Assembly (NCBI GenBank): GCA_039934875.1 | Contig: JBDTLH010000020.1 | Location: 1 to 6,441 of the forward strand | Length of the DNA stretch: 6,441 bases | Direction of reading: 5' to 3' | Source: JBDTLH01 sp039934875 | Lineage (GTDB): Bacteria > Acidobacteriota > Terriglobia > Terriglobales > Acidobacteriaceae | Shown here: one piece after another, positions 1 through 5,335 of the stretch | Numbering within the stretch: the first letter of the stretch is position 1 | How the letters are laid out: each line of letters begins with the position of its first letter | Notes under the pieces: model-generated | The model's database searches: none | What the model was told of the DNA's origin: nothing | What the model saw: only the letters and a program-made list of their open reading frames with translations | Program-made: the position numbers and the translations under genes

Positions 1-117
1 CTGCCGCGCTGGATCCATCAATACAACTGGCATCGGCCGCATACCAGTCTTAACTTCGCCGCCCCTATCAGCCGCTCAGGTCTCGAATGGAATAACCTGT
101 TGACACACCACACGTAG
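1..117 (+). CDS. IS481-type transposase, C-terminal fragment (cut by window start)
   Basis: Frame 1 is open from the first base to a TAG at 115-117 and encodes 38 residues. They contain the block W-I-H-Q-Y-N-W-H-R-P-H-T-S-L and then a P-I-S-R segment and N-N-L-L near the end. This W..YN..RPH.SL...PISR..NNLL pattern is the usual C-terminal end of IS481-family (IS3-like DDE) transposases, just after the catalytic glutamate helix. The catalytic core lies outside the window, so I cannot tell whether the element is intact. I could not identify the right terminal inverted repeat or a target duplication downstream, so the element's end is not placed. The family call rests on this short motif. A related rve-type integrase of the IS3 superfamily is the main alternative. 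Confidence 0.75.
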   Translation: MPRWIHQYNWHRPHTSLNFAAPISRSGLEWNNLLTHHT

Positions 118-209
118 GTATGCGCCATTTGGGGCCATGCTGGCGGCGACTTGAGGATAGCACGACGGAATGCCGTCCCTGGCGGGACTCGATTCTTGGA
201 ACTCCTGTA

Positions 210-229
210 CCCACCTCTGACGAGGTGGG
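210..229. repeat. Perfect 8-bp inverted repeat (hairpin)
   Basis: CCCACCTC (210-217) and GAGGTGGG (222-229) are exact reverse complements around a 4-base loop TGAC. No T-tract follows, so this is not a standard intrinsic terminator on the + strand. The 3' arm contains GAGGTGG, a Shine-Dalgarno-like sequence 9 bases before the ATG at 237, so a transcript crossing it would bury that site in the stem. It may equally be a dispersed palindromic repeat or part of the insertion-element end. Confidence 0.6.
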
Positions 230-241
230 CTGAACTATGCC

Positions 242-328
242 GCGCCTCCGGCGCTGGACGTGGGCGGAGGTGGACGGTGCAGCGCCTTCGGCGGTGACGT
301 GGGCGGAACTGTTCCGCGCCTTCGGCGC
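242..328. repeat. Three GCGCC-loop-GGCGC mini-hairpins with a repeated 12-mer
   Basis: Short GC palindromes occur at 242-254 (GCGCC TCC GGCGC), 283-293 (CGCC TTC GGCG) and 316-328 (GCGCC TTC GGCGC). The latter two would form C(UUCG)G tetraloops in RNA. Between them the 12-mer GACGTGGGCGGA occurs exactly at 257-268 and again at 296-307, offset 39 bases. The arrangement is a degenerate direct repeat of about 34-40 bases with a third copy that diverges after its hairpin. The function is unknown. A structured RNA leader, or amplified or decayed repeat DNA next to the transposase, are both possible. Confidence 0.65.
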
Positions 329-344
329 TCGCACTTCCCTCTTA

Positions 345-393
345 ATCTCCGGACGGTCCGCTTTCAGCATCTCCGGACGGTACAGCTTTCAGC
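345..393. repeat. Tandem pair of 24/25-bp direct repeats
   Basis: The unit at 345-368 and the unit at 369-393 lie back to back. Both begin with the 13-mer ATCTCCGGACGGT and end with GCTTTCAGC, and they differ only by a small change in the middle (CC against ACA). The TCTCCGG in the second copy (370-376) is also the reverse complement of CCGGAGA at 397-403, giving a possible stem with a 20-base loop. The pair ends about 57 bases before the chosen GTG start of the TolC-like gene, which is a plausible place for operator half-sites. No DNA-binding family can be named from the sequence. Confidence 0.65.
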
Positions 394-436
394 GGCCCGG
401 AGACGGCACTACAAATCCCCTTGTGCTCTGGTCATT

Positions 437-442
437 TACAAT
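437..442 (+). promoter_or_regulatory. Possible -10 element for the TolC-like gene
   Basis: TACAAT matches the sigma-70 -10 consensus at 5 of 6 positions and lies 7 bases before the GTG at 450. No good -35 hexamer is visible at normal spacing, and no Shine-Dalgarno sequence precedes the GTG. If this element is used, the transcript would start at or next to the start codon and be leaderless. The call is tentative. Confidence 0.25.
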
Positions 443-449
443 TTCCATA

Positions 450-1739
450 GTGAACCGCCATTTGTTGACCATTGCCGTGGTGATCTTTGTGCTTGCCCCC
501 GCGGTAACGGGCGAGCCCATCACATTCCACGAAGCGGTGACGCTGGCGGTAAAGAACGCTAAGGCGATCTCGATTGCCCATGCGGACGGGATTCGGGTCC
601 GCAATGCCTATCAGGAGGCGCGGAATGCGTTCATTCCCCAGGTATCGTTAGGCTCGGGACTGGGTTATACGTTCGGGTTTCCGCTGGGTACACCTTCGAT
701 CTTCAGCGTCAACAGCGCCAGCACGCTCTACAACCCGGCGCAGCGGGAATATATAAAATCGGCGAAGTTTGAGATCACCGCCAGCGACATGTCGTTGCGC
801 GACAAACGGCAACAGGCCATCCTCGATACTGCCGTAACCTATGCCGATCTTGACCGCCACCAGTCCGCGCTGGCGGTTCTGAGCGACGAGACGGGCGCGG
901 CTGGACAGGCATACGCGATTGCGCAACAGCGAGTGCGGGCGGGGGTGGAGGCCGCGGTCGAGGAGACGCGGGCCAAGCTGACCCTGGCCAGGCTACGGCT
1001 GAAGCAATCCCAAATCAAGAGCGAAACCGATCTGCTGCGCTTGCGCATGTCGCAGTTGACGGGCCTGCCTGCGAACGGCCTGAGCACGGTTGCGGACTCG
1101 ATGCCGCACTTGCCAGCGCCGCCGATGGTCGATGAGGAGCTGGCGGCAGCCAATGACGCCGCGGTAGTCAAGGCCGCGCAAAGCGACGCCGCGGCTAAGG
1201 ACCACGCGGCGGTGGCGGAGCACAAGCAACTGTATCCTCAGGTCAACCTGGGGGCGCAGTATGCGCTGTTCTCCAACGCGATCAACAATTACAGCCAGTA
1301 CTACCGCAATTTTCAAAAGAACAATTTCGCCTTCGGCCTGGACATCAAGGTGCCGATCTTTAACTCGGTGCAGCGCGCAAAATATCGCGAAGCTCTCGCC
1401 GACGCCAGCAAAGCTCATGGGGTGGCGGAGGACACGCGCGACCAGGTAGCGGGGGAGATTCTGCGCTTGCAGCGCGCCTCGCAGCAGTTGGCGCAGGCGC
1501 AGGAGATCGCCGAGCTGGAATTTCAGCTTGCGCAATCCGATACCGCTGCCGTGCGCGCCCGCAATGAGAGCGGCCAGGCTTCTCCTAAAGACCTGGCGAA
1601 CTCGCTGGTGGCGGAGGAAGAGAAGCGCGGCGCCATGCTCGATGCCCGCTTCAACTATCAGCAGGCGCGGTTGCAACTGATGCGCCTGACCGGCGATATC
1701 GAGGGCTGGGCCAAGGCCGGCGGAGCGCCCGCTCCGTAG
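450..1739 (+). CDS. TolC-family outer membrane efflux protein
   Basis: The predicted product is 429 residues, the usual size for the outer membrane efflux (OEP) family, whose trimers form the outer-membrane and periplasmic exit duct of tripartite pumps and type I secretion systems. The GTG at 450 is chosen because it begins a signal peptide: N-R-H near the start, a hydrophobic stretch, then a likely cleavage after V-T-G at about residue 21. The two family pseudorepeats are visible. Each has an I/Y-P-Q-V strand motif (about residues 62-67 and 262-267), long Ala/Gln/Arg-rich helices predicted to be coiled coil, and a closing L-T-G (about 203-205 and 413-415). K-V-P-I-F-N-S (about 300-306) is the usual strand of the second repeat. 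No Shine-Dalgarno sequence is evident at this start. The frame is also open back to an ATG at 237. No membrane-fusion or inner-membrane pump partner is in the window, so the substrate is unknown. There is no lipobox cysteine. Confidence 0.88.
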   Translation: MNRHLLTIAVVIFVLAPAVTGEPITFHEAVTLAVKNAKAISIAHADGIRVRNAYQEARNAFIPQVSLGSGLGYTFGFPLGTPSIFSVNSASTLYNPAQREYIKSAKFEITASDMSLRDKRQQAILDTAVTYADLDRHQSALAVLSDETGAAGQAYAIAQQRVRAGVEAAVEETRAKLTLARLRLKQSQIKSETDLLRLRMSQLTGLPANGLSTVADSMPHLPAPPMVDEELAAANDAAVVKAAQSDAAAKDHAAVAEHKQLYPQVNLGAQYALFSNAINNYSQYYRNFQKNNFAFGLDIKVPIFNSVQRAKYREALADASKAHGVAEDTRDQVAGEILRLQRASQQLAQAQEIAELEFQLAQSDTAAVRARNESGQASPKDLANSLVAEEEKRGAMLDARFNYQQARLQLMRLTGDIEGWAKAGGAPAP

Positions 1740-1816
1740 GCAGCCTCCAGTCTCCAGCTACCGGTTTGCTGCTGCCAGCCGCTTGAACATCCGGCAGCTT
1801 CGTTCCCCTAATCGAC

Positions 1817-1822
1817 TAGAAT
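1817..1822 (+). promoter_or_regulatory. Possible -10 element for secA
   Basis: TAGAAT lies in an AT-richer patch of the spacer between the TolC-like gene and secA. It would place a transcription start near 1829-1831. No good -35 hexamer is seen 16-18 bases upstream; a TTGAAC at 1783-1788 is too far away. Treat it as a weak candidate. Confidence 0.25.
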
Positions 1823-1830
1823 AGAGTGTT

Positions 1831-1870
1831 GGACTGCGGCCTCGGCATTGCCTGATAGAACCGCCAGTCC
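1831..1870 (+). promoter_or_regulatory. Predicted hairpin in the secA leader, just before the ribosome binding site
   Basis: GGACTG (1831-1836) pairs with CAGTCC (1865-1870). After one unpaired base on the 3' side, CGG (1837-1839) pairs with CCG (1861-1863). Inside the 21-base loop a small GGC-ATT-GCC hairpin (1844-1852) is possible. The structure ends two bases before the AAAGGA ribosome binding site, so its stability could affect secA translation. E. coli secA is controlled through a folded leader (SecM), but nothing here encodes a SecM-like peptide. A regulatory role is inferred from position only. Confidence 0.35.
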
Positions 1871-1872
1871 CC

Positions 1873-1878
1873 AAAGGA
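1873..1878 (+). promoter_or_regulatory. Ribosome binding site for secA
   Basis: AAAGGA sits 7 bases before the GTG at 1886. This good spacing supports the GTG as the start, and the encoded N-terminus begins with the expected SecA sequence, so the start is well fixed. Confidence 0.6.
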
Positions 1879-1885
1879 ATTTACA

Positions 1886-2389
1886 GTGATCGGTGAAAAA
1901 GCATTCTCTAAAGTATTCGGCTCCAAGAACGAGCGCCAGGCGAAGCGCATGGGGCCGCAGGTTGCGCTAATCAATTCACTCGAACCAGAGATCGAAAAGC
2001 TTACGGATGCGGAGCTGCGCGGCAAAACCGACGAGTTCCGCCGCAGGTTGCGCGAAGCGCTGGCGTCACGCCCTGATATGGAGCAACTGCTCTCCAGCGG
2101 CACCAAGCTGACCGACGACCAAAAATCGGCGCTGCAAGGCGCGCTCGACGGCATTCTGCCGGAGGCCTTCGCCGTGGTGCGCGAGGCGGGCAAACGGGTG
2201 GTCAACATGCGCCACTTCGACGTGCAGATGATGGGCGGCATGGTGCTGCACTCCGGACGCATCTCGGAGATGAAGACCGGCGAGGGCAAGACGCTGGTCG
2301 CGACCCTTCCCGTGTATCTCAACGCGCTCGCGGGGCGCGGCGTGCATGTGGTCACGGTCAACGATTATCTCGCCAAGCGCGACGCGTAA
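1886..2389 (+). CDS. secA: Preprotein translocase SecA, N-terminal part before an in-frame stop
   Basis: This is the first 167 residues of SecA, the ATPase motor that pushes preproteins through SecYEG at the inner membrane. It starts at GTG with AAAGGA upstream. Recognisable are the SecA N-terminus (K-V-F-G-S-K-N), P-E-A-F-A-V-V-R-E-A (about 92-101), the M-R-H-F-D-V-Q motif (108-114), Walker A G-E-G-K-T (132-136) and V-T-V-N-D-Y-L-A-K-R-D-A (156-167). The frame then meets TAA (2387-2389) where other SecA proteins have Glu (E. coli continues Q-R-D-A-E-N). After the stop the same frame continues as normal SecA. Compared from memory with E. coli SecA there is an insertion of about 26 residues around 57-90. 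Alone, this fragment lacks Walker B, the preprotein cross-linking domain and NBD2, so it could not be a working motor. Confidence 0.9.
   Translation: MIGEKAFSKVFGSKNERQAKRMGPQVALINSLEPEIEKLTDAELRGKTDEFRRRLREALASRPDMEQLLSSGTKLTDDQKSALQGALDGILPEAFAVVREAGKRVVNMRHFDVQMMGGMVLHSGRISEMKTGEGKTLVATLPVYLNALAGRGVHVVTVNDYLAKRDA
2387..2389 (+). other. In-frame TAA interrupting secA
   Basis: The codons around this site read GAC GCG TAA TGG ATG GGC. The upstream and downstream parts of secA are in the same frame (2393 minus 1886 is 507, a multiple of 3), so no frameshift is involved. A single G-to-T change of a GAA glutamate codon would produce this TAA. The surrounding protein sequence is fully conserved on both sides. 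Selenocysteine (UGA) or pyrrolysine (UAG) recoding does not apply to UAA. Sequencing or assembly error, recent nonsense mutation, or readthrough are the options. Confidence 0.9.
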
Positions 2390-2392
2390 TGG

Positions 2393-4975
2393 ATGGGCAA
2401 GATATACACCTTCCTAGGCCTTACCGTGGGCGTGATCGTCAATGACCTTAGCGACGAGGAGCGCAAGCACGCCTACGCCGCCGATGTGACTTACGGCACC
2501 AATAACGAGTTCGGCTTCGATTATCTGCGCGACAACATGAAGTTCGATCTCAAGGACTTCGTGCAGCGCGGCCACTACTTCGCCATCGTGGACGAAGTGG
2601 ACTCGATCCTGATCGATGAGGCGCGTACCCCGCTGATCATCTCGGGACAGAGCGAGGAATCCACCGATAAGTATTACAAAGTGAACCGCATCATTTCGTC
2701 ACTCGAGCTCGGCGAGGAGATCGATCGCGGACTCGATCAGGAGAAGATCCTGACCGGCGATTACGTGGTGGATGAGAAGCACAAGACCATCTCCGTGACC
2801 GATGCGGGTTGGGAGAAGATCGAGAAGCTGCTGGGCATCGGCAACATCGCCGAGGTGGAGAACTGGGACCTCAAGCACCACGTCGAGACCGCCATCAAAG
2901 CCCACAATCTTTATCGCCGCGATGTGGAATACGTGGTGAAGGATGGCGAAGTCATTATCGTGGACGAGTTCACCGGACGTCTGATGCCGGGCCGCCGCTG
3001 GTCGGATGGATTGCATCAGGCAGTGGAGGCGAAGGAGGGAGTGAAGATCGAGCGCGAGAACCAGACGCTCGCCACCATCACCTTCCAGAACTACTTCCGC
3101 ATGTTCAATAAACTCGCGGGCATGACCGGCACGGCGGAGACCGAGGAGGCCGAGTTCCAGAAAATTTATAACCTCGACATCACGGTAGTACCGACCAATC
3201 GCCCCATGCAGCGCAAAGAATATCCGGATGTTGTGTATCGCACGGTCAAGGAGAAGTTCAACGCCGTCGCCGAGCAGATCGAGGAGATGCACAAGACCGG
3301 GCAGCCGGCGCTGGTCGGCACCATATCCATCGAGAAGTCGGAGCACCTCTCGGACCTGCTCAAGCGGCGCGGCGTGAAGCACGTGGTCTTGAACGCCAAG
3401 TATCACGAGCGCGAGGCGGAGATCGTCGCGCAGGCGGGGCGCTTCGGCACGGTCACCATTGCAACCAATATGGCGGGCCGCGGCACGGACATCGTGCTCG
3501 GCGGCAATGCCGAATTCATGGCGCGGCAGGAGGCGGTCAAGACCGGCTCGGCCCGCTCCGTCGAGTTCGATAGCGGCGATATCGAGTCGCTGGGCTCGGG
3601 CAGCGGGTTGATGCGCTTCTACTACTCCGGCGCGGAGTATGAAATGGCGGTGGAACAATGGACGCCGCTGTTGCAGAAATTTGAAAAGCAGGTGCTCGAA
3701 GACCGCGACCGCGTGAATGCCGCGGGAGGGCTGCACATCCTGGGCACGGAGCGCCACGAATCCCGCCGCATTGACAACCAGTTGCGCGGGCGCGCGGGAC
3801 GTCAGGGCGATCCCGGAAGCTCGCGCTTCTATCTCTCGCTTGAGGACGATCTCATGCGCATCTTCGCCAAAGAATGGGTCTCGAAGCTGCTGCAGCGGCT
3901 GGGCATGGAAGAAGGCGTGCCCATCGAATCGGGGCTGATTACCCGGCGCATCGAATCCGCGCAAAAAGCTGTGGAGGCGCAACACTTCGAGTCCCGCAAG
4001 CACGTGCTGGAATATGACGACGTGATGAACAAGCAGCGCGAGGCGGTCTATGGCTTGCGCCGCGTACTGCTGGAGGGACAGGACCAGAAGGCAATGGTGC
4101 TGGAGGAGTTCGTGGCCGACATTCTCGCCGCCCTGCTCGATAAATATGCGCCCAAGAGCCAGCATCCCGACCAGTGGGACCTGGAGCCCTTCAAACAACA
4201 GATCTTCACCCAGTTCGGCGTGGACATCAATCGCGAAGGGCTGGATTTGGGCAAGATGAACCGGCAGGAGATGGGCGATGAGATCTTCGATCGGCTCAAG
4301 CTGCGCTACGACGCCAAGGAGGCGCTGATCAGCCCCGACCAGATGCGCTACCACGAGCGCATGATCATGTTGAGCGTGCTCGACGGGCTGTGGAAAGACC
4401 ATCTGCTGGCGATGGACCACCTGAAAGAGGGCATCGGGCTGCGCGGGTATGGACAGCACGATCCGCTGGTCGAGTACAAGAAGGAATCGTTCGATATGTT
4501 CGAAGCGATGATGAACCGTTTTCAAGAGGAGACGGTCCGCTTCCTGTACCTGATGCAGATCATGGATGCGAATGGCAACGAGGTAATGCCCGCTGGGTCG
4601 GTGGTGAAGCGCGAGCAAACGCCTGGAAGCGTTCCACTGAATGGCAATGGCGCAGGCAGCATTGGCCAAACCAGCGCTCCGCGCATGGTTGCGCCGACGG
4701 AGTTCATCGAGCCAGCGTCGTTTCCGATTCCACTGCCCGAGACACCTCGGCAGTCGGCGGCGTCGGCGACACAGAATGGCAGGGGCAAGACTTCGATGGA
4801 CAACTTCGAGAAGGAGTTCCTGCGCAAGAAGCAGCGCGAGCTGGATTCCGCGCGCAAAGCAGGCGGCGGAGTCGCGGAAGCGGTCGCTCCGAGAAGGACC
4901 GGCGAACAGGCGGGACGGAATGATCCTTGCCCCTGTGGGTCGGGGAAGAAGTATAAAAAGTGCCACGGGGCGTGA
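2393..4975 (+). CDS. secA: Preprotein translocase SecA, remainder after the in-frame stop
   Basis: This 860-residue frame contains the rest of SecA. Residues below are counted from the ATG at 2393. In order it has G-L-T-V-G (9-13), Y-G-T-N-N-E-F-G-F-D-Y-L-R-D-N-M (34-49), Walker B D-E-V-D (67-70), the D-E-F-T-G-R segment at the end of the cross-linking domain (191-196), M-T-G-T-A (244-248), and NBD2 motifs G-R-G-T-D (362-366) and Q-L-R-G-R-A-G-R-Q-G-D (463-473). The helical scaffold/wing region includes L-W-K-D-H-L (666-671). A Pro/Ser-rich linker (about 735-835) precedes a C-terminal SEC-C zinc motif with Cys846, Cys848, Cys857 and His858. NBD2 carries an insertion of about 39 residues relative to E. 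coli (about 372-444). Joined with the upstream part the protein would have about 1029 residues, a long but normal SecA. The ATG at 2393 has no Shine-Dalgarno sequence and is probably just an internal Met. A strong terminator follows. Confidence 0.93.
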   Translation: MGKIYTFLGLTVGVIVNDLSDEERKHAYAADVTYGTNNEFGFDYLRDNMKFDLKDFVQRGHYFAIVDEVDSILIDEARTPLIISGQSEESTDKYYKVNRIISSLELGEEIDRGLDQEKILTGDYVVDEKHKTISVTDAGWEKIEKLLGIGNIAEVENWDLKHHVETAIKAHNLYRRDVEYVVKDGEVIIVDEFTGRLMPGRRWSDGLHQAVEAKEGVKIERENQTLATITFQNYFRMFNKLAGMTGTAETEEAEFQKIYNLDITVVPTNRPMQRKEYPDVVYRTVKEKFNAVAEQIEEMHKTGQPALVGTISIEKSEHLSDLLKRRGVKHVVLNAKYHEREAEIVAQAGRFGTVTIATNMAGRGTDIVLGGNAEFMARQEAVKTGSARSVEFDSGDIESLGSGSGLMRFYYSGAEYEMAVEQWTPLLQKFEKQVLEDRDRVNAAGGLHILGTERHESRRIDNQLRGRAGRQGDPGSSRFYLSLEDDLMRIFAKEWVSKLLQRLGMEEGVPIESGLITRRIESAQKAVEAQHFESRKHVLEYDDVMNKQREAVYGLRRVLLEGQDQKAMVLEEFVADILAALLDKYAPKSQHPDQWDLEPFKQQIFTQFGVDINREGLDLGKMNRQEMGDEIFDRLKLRYDAKEALISPDQMRYHERMIMLSVLDGLWKDHLLAMDHLKEGIGLRGYGQHDPLVEYKKESFDMFEAMMNRFQEETVRFLYLMQIMDANGNEVMPAGSVVKREQTPGSVPLNGNGAGSIGQTSAPRMVAPTEFIEPASFPIPLPETPRQSAASATQNGRGKTSMDNFEKEFLRKKQRELDSARKAGGGVAEAVAPRRTGEQAGRNDPCPCGSGKKYKKCHGA

Positions 4976-4986
4976 GGGGCTATGGG

Positions 4987-5026
4987 CCGCGAACACAGTT
5001 TGCCAAAGTGTTCGCGGGCATTTTTT
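4987..5026 (+). terminator. Rho-independent terminator after secA
   Basis: CCGCGAACAC (4987-4996) and GTGTTCGCGG (5008-5017) form a perfect 10-bp stem around an 11-base loop. Three bases later six T residues follow (5021-5026). It begins 11 bases after the secA stop codon. This is a textbook intrinsic terminator and suggests that secA transcription ends here, separately from the aldolase gene. Confidence 0.85.
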
Positions 5027-5144
5027 CTCCCAGGCTGCCATGCCTATCCGCAGTCATCGTCGGTCCGATCGAGAGTGCGAAGCGACACCGGGCGGTGCTG
5101 CTCACGCGGGCGATTGTAGCTCATCATCCCAACCGCCATGCCGG

Positions 5145-5192
5145 CCAGCAGTGACCGGAGGGGCGGCGAACTGCTGTTCTGCTGGATTTTTT
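5145..5192 (+). terminator. Possible weak terminator or attenuator with two alternative stems
   Basis: CCAGCAG (5145-5151) can pair with CTGCTGG (5179-5185), directly followed by A and six T residues (5187-5192). The overlapping CAGCAGT (5146-5152) can instead pair with ACTGCTG (5170-5176), a stem set back from the T-tract. The stems are only 7 bp with long loops (27 and 17 bases), so termination strength would be modest. It may be a backup terminator for secA, or an attenuator in the leader of the aldolase if transcription starts upstream. Confidence 0.35.
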
Positions 5193-5324
5193 GCGGGATG
5201 AAGTCTAATTCTCTCGCGGAATGCATCGAAAAAGAGTTAAAACAACTGGGGAGCGAAAAAAAGGAATCTTGGCCCAGGCAAACAGCAGGATGCCCAAGCC
5301 CCTTGCTTCCACGAGTTTCAATTC

Positions 5325-5330
5325 GAGGTG
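5325..5330 (+). promoter_or_regulatory. Ribosome binding site fixing the aldolase start
   Basis: GAGGTG lies 5 bases before the ATG at 5336. It favours this start over the in-frame ATGs at 5138 and 5198, which would add residues not found at the family's N-terminus. Confidence 0.65.
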
Positions 5331-5335
5331 AAACG

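Larger units (their letters stand above)
118..449. other. 332-bp noncoding region between transposase and TolC-like gene
   Basis: No protein-like reading frame is convincing here. The frame of the downstream TolC-like gene stays open back to an ATG at 237, but that 71-residue stretch is Arg/Ser/Gly-rich, precedes an obvious signal peptide and coincides with nucleotide repeats, so I read it as chance. The region holds a perfect hairpin (210-229), three GC-rich mini-hairpins (242-328) and a tandem repeat pair (345-393), listed separately. The base composition and repeats suggest insertion-element debris or a structured leader. Which of these it is cannot be decided from the sequence. Confidence 0.6.
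5027..5335. other. 309-bp intergenic region between secA terminator and aldolase gene
   Basis: No gene is supported on either strand. The aldolase frame stays open back to an ATG at 5138, but those 66 codons do not resemble the family's N-terminus and the downstream start has a far better ribosome binding site. No tRNA-like fold is evident. The stretch contains one terminator-like hairpin (5145-5192). No promoter with both hexamers at proper spacing is visible; TCTAAT at 5204-5209 is only an isolated -10-like match. It becomes A-rich around 5225-5270, as often seen near promoters and leaders. Confidence 0.55.

Noticed and set aside
993..1676. 227-codon minus-strand open frame opposite the TolC-like gene
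   Set aside because: The plus strand carries a clear efflux protein; the antisense translation shows no recognisable family.
1771..1798. GCTGCC/GGCAGC inverted repeat as a terminator for the TolC-like gene
   Set aside because: It has only 6 bp, a 16-base loop and no proper T-tract; this could easily arise by chance.
2387..2395. Selenocysteine, pyrrolysine or programmed frameshift explanation for the secA break
   Set aside because: The stop is UAA, not UGA or UAG, and both halves are in the same frame, so no frameshift is needed.
2699..5041. 780-codon open frame on the minus strand opposite secA
   Set aside because: It is the mirror of a strongly conserved GC-rich gene. Its translation is His/Leu/Arg-rich without domains, as expected of an antisense shadow.
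5044..5335. Possible small minus-strand protein ending at 5044 (…MAVGMMSYNRP…)
   Set aside because: The frame is continuous with the antisense shadow of the aldolase. No recognisable domain or convincing start signal was seen.
5138..5335. N-terminal extension of the aldolase from an ATG at 5138 or 5198
   Set aside because: The ATG at 5336 has GAGGTG at ideal spacing and gives the family-like N-terminus. The upstream stretch also contains the terminator-like hairpin.
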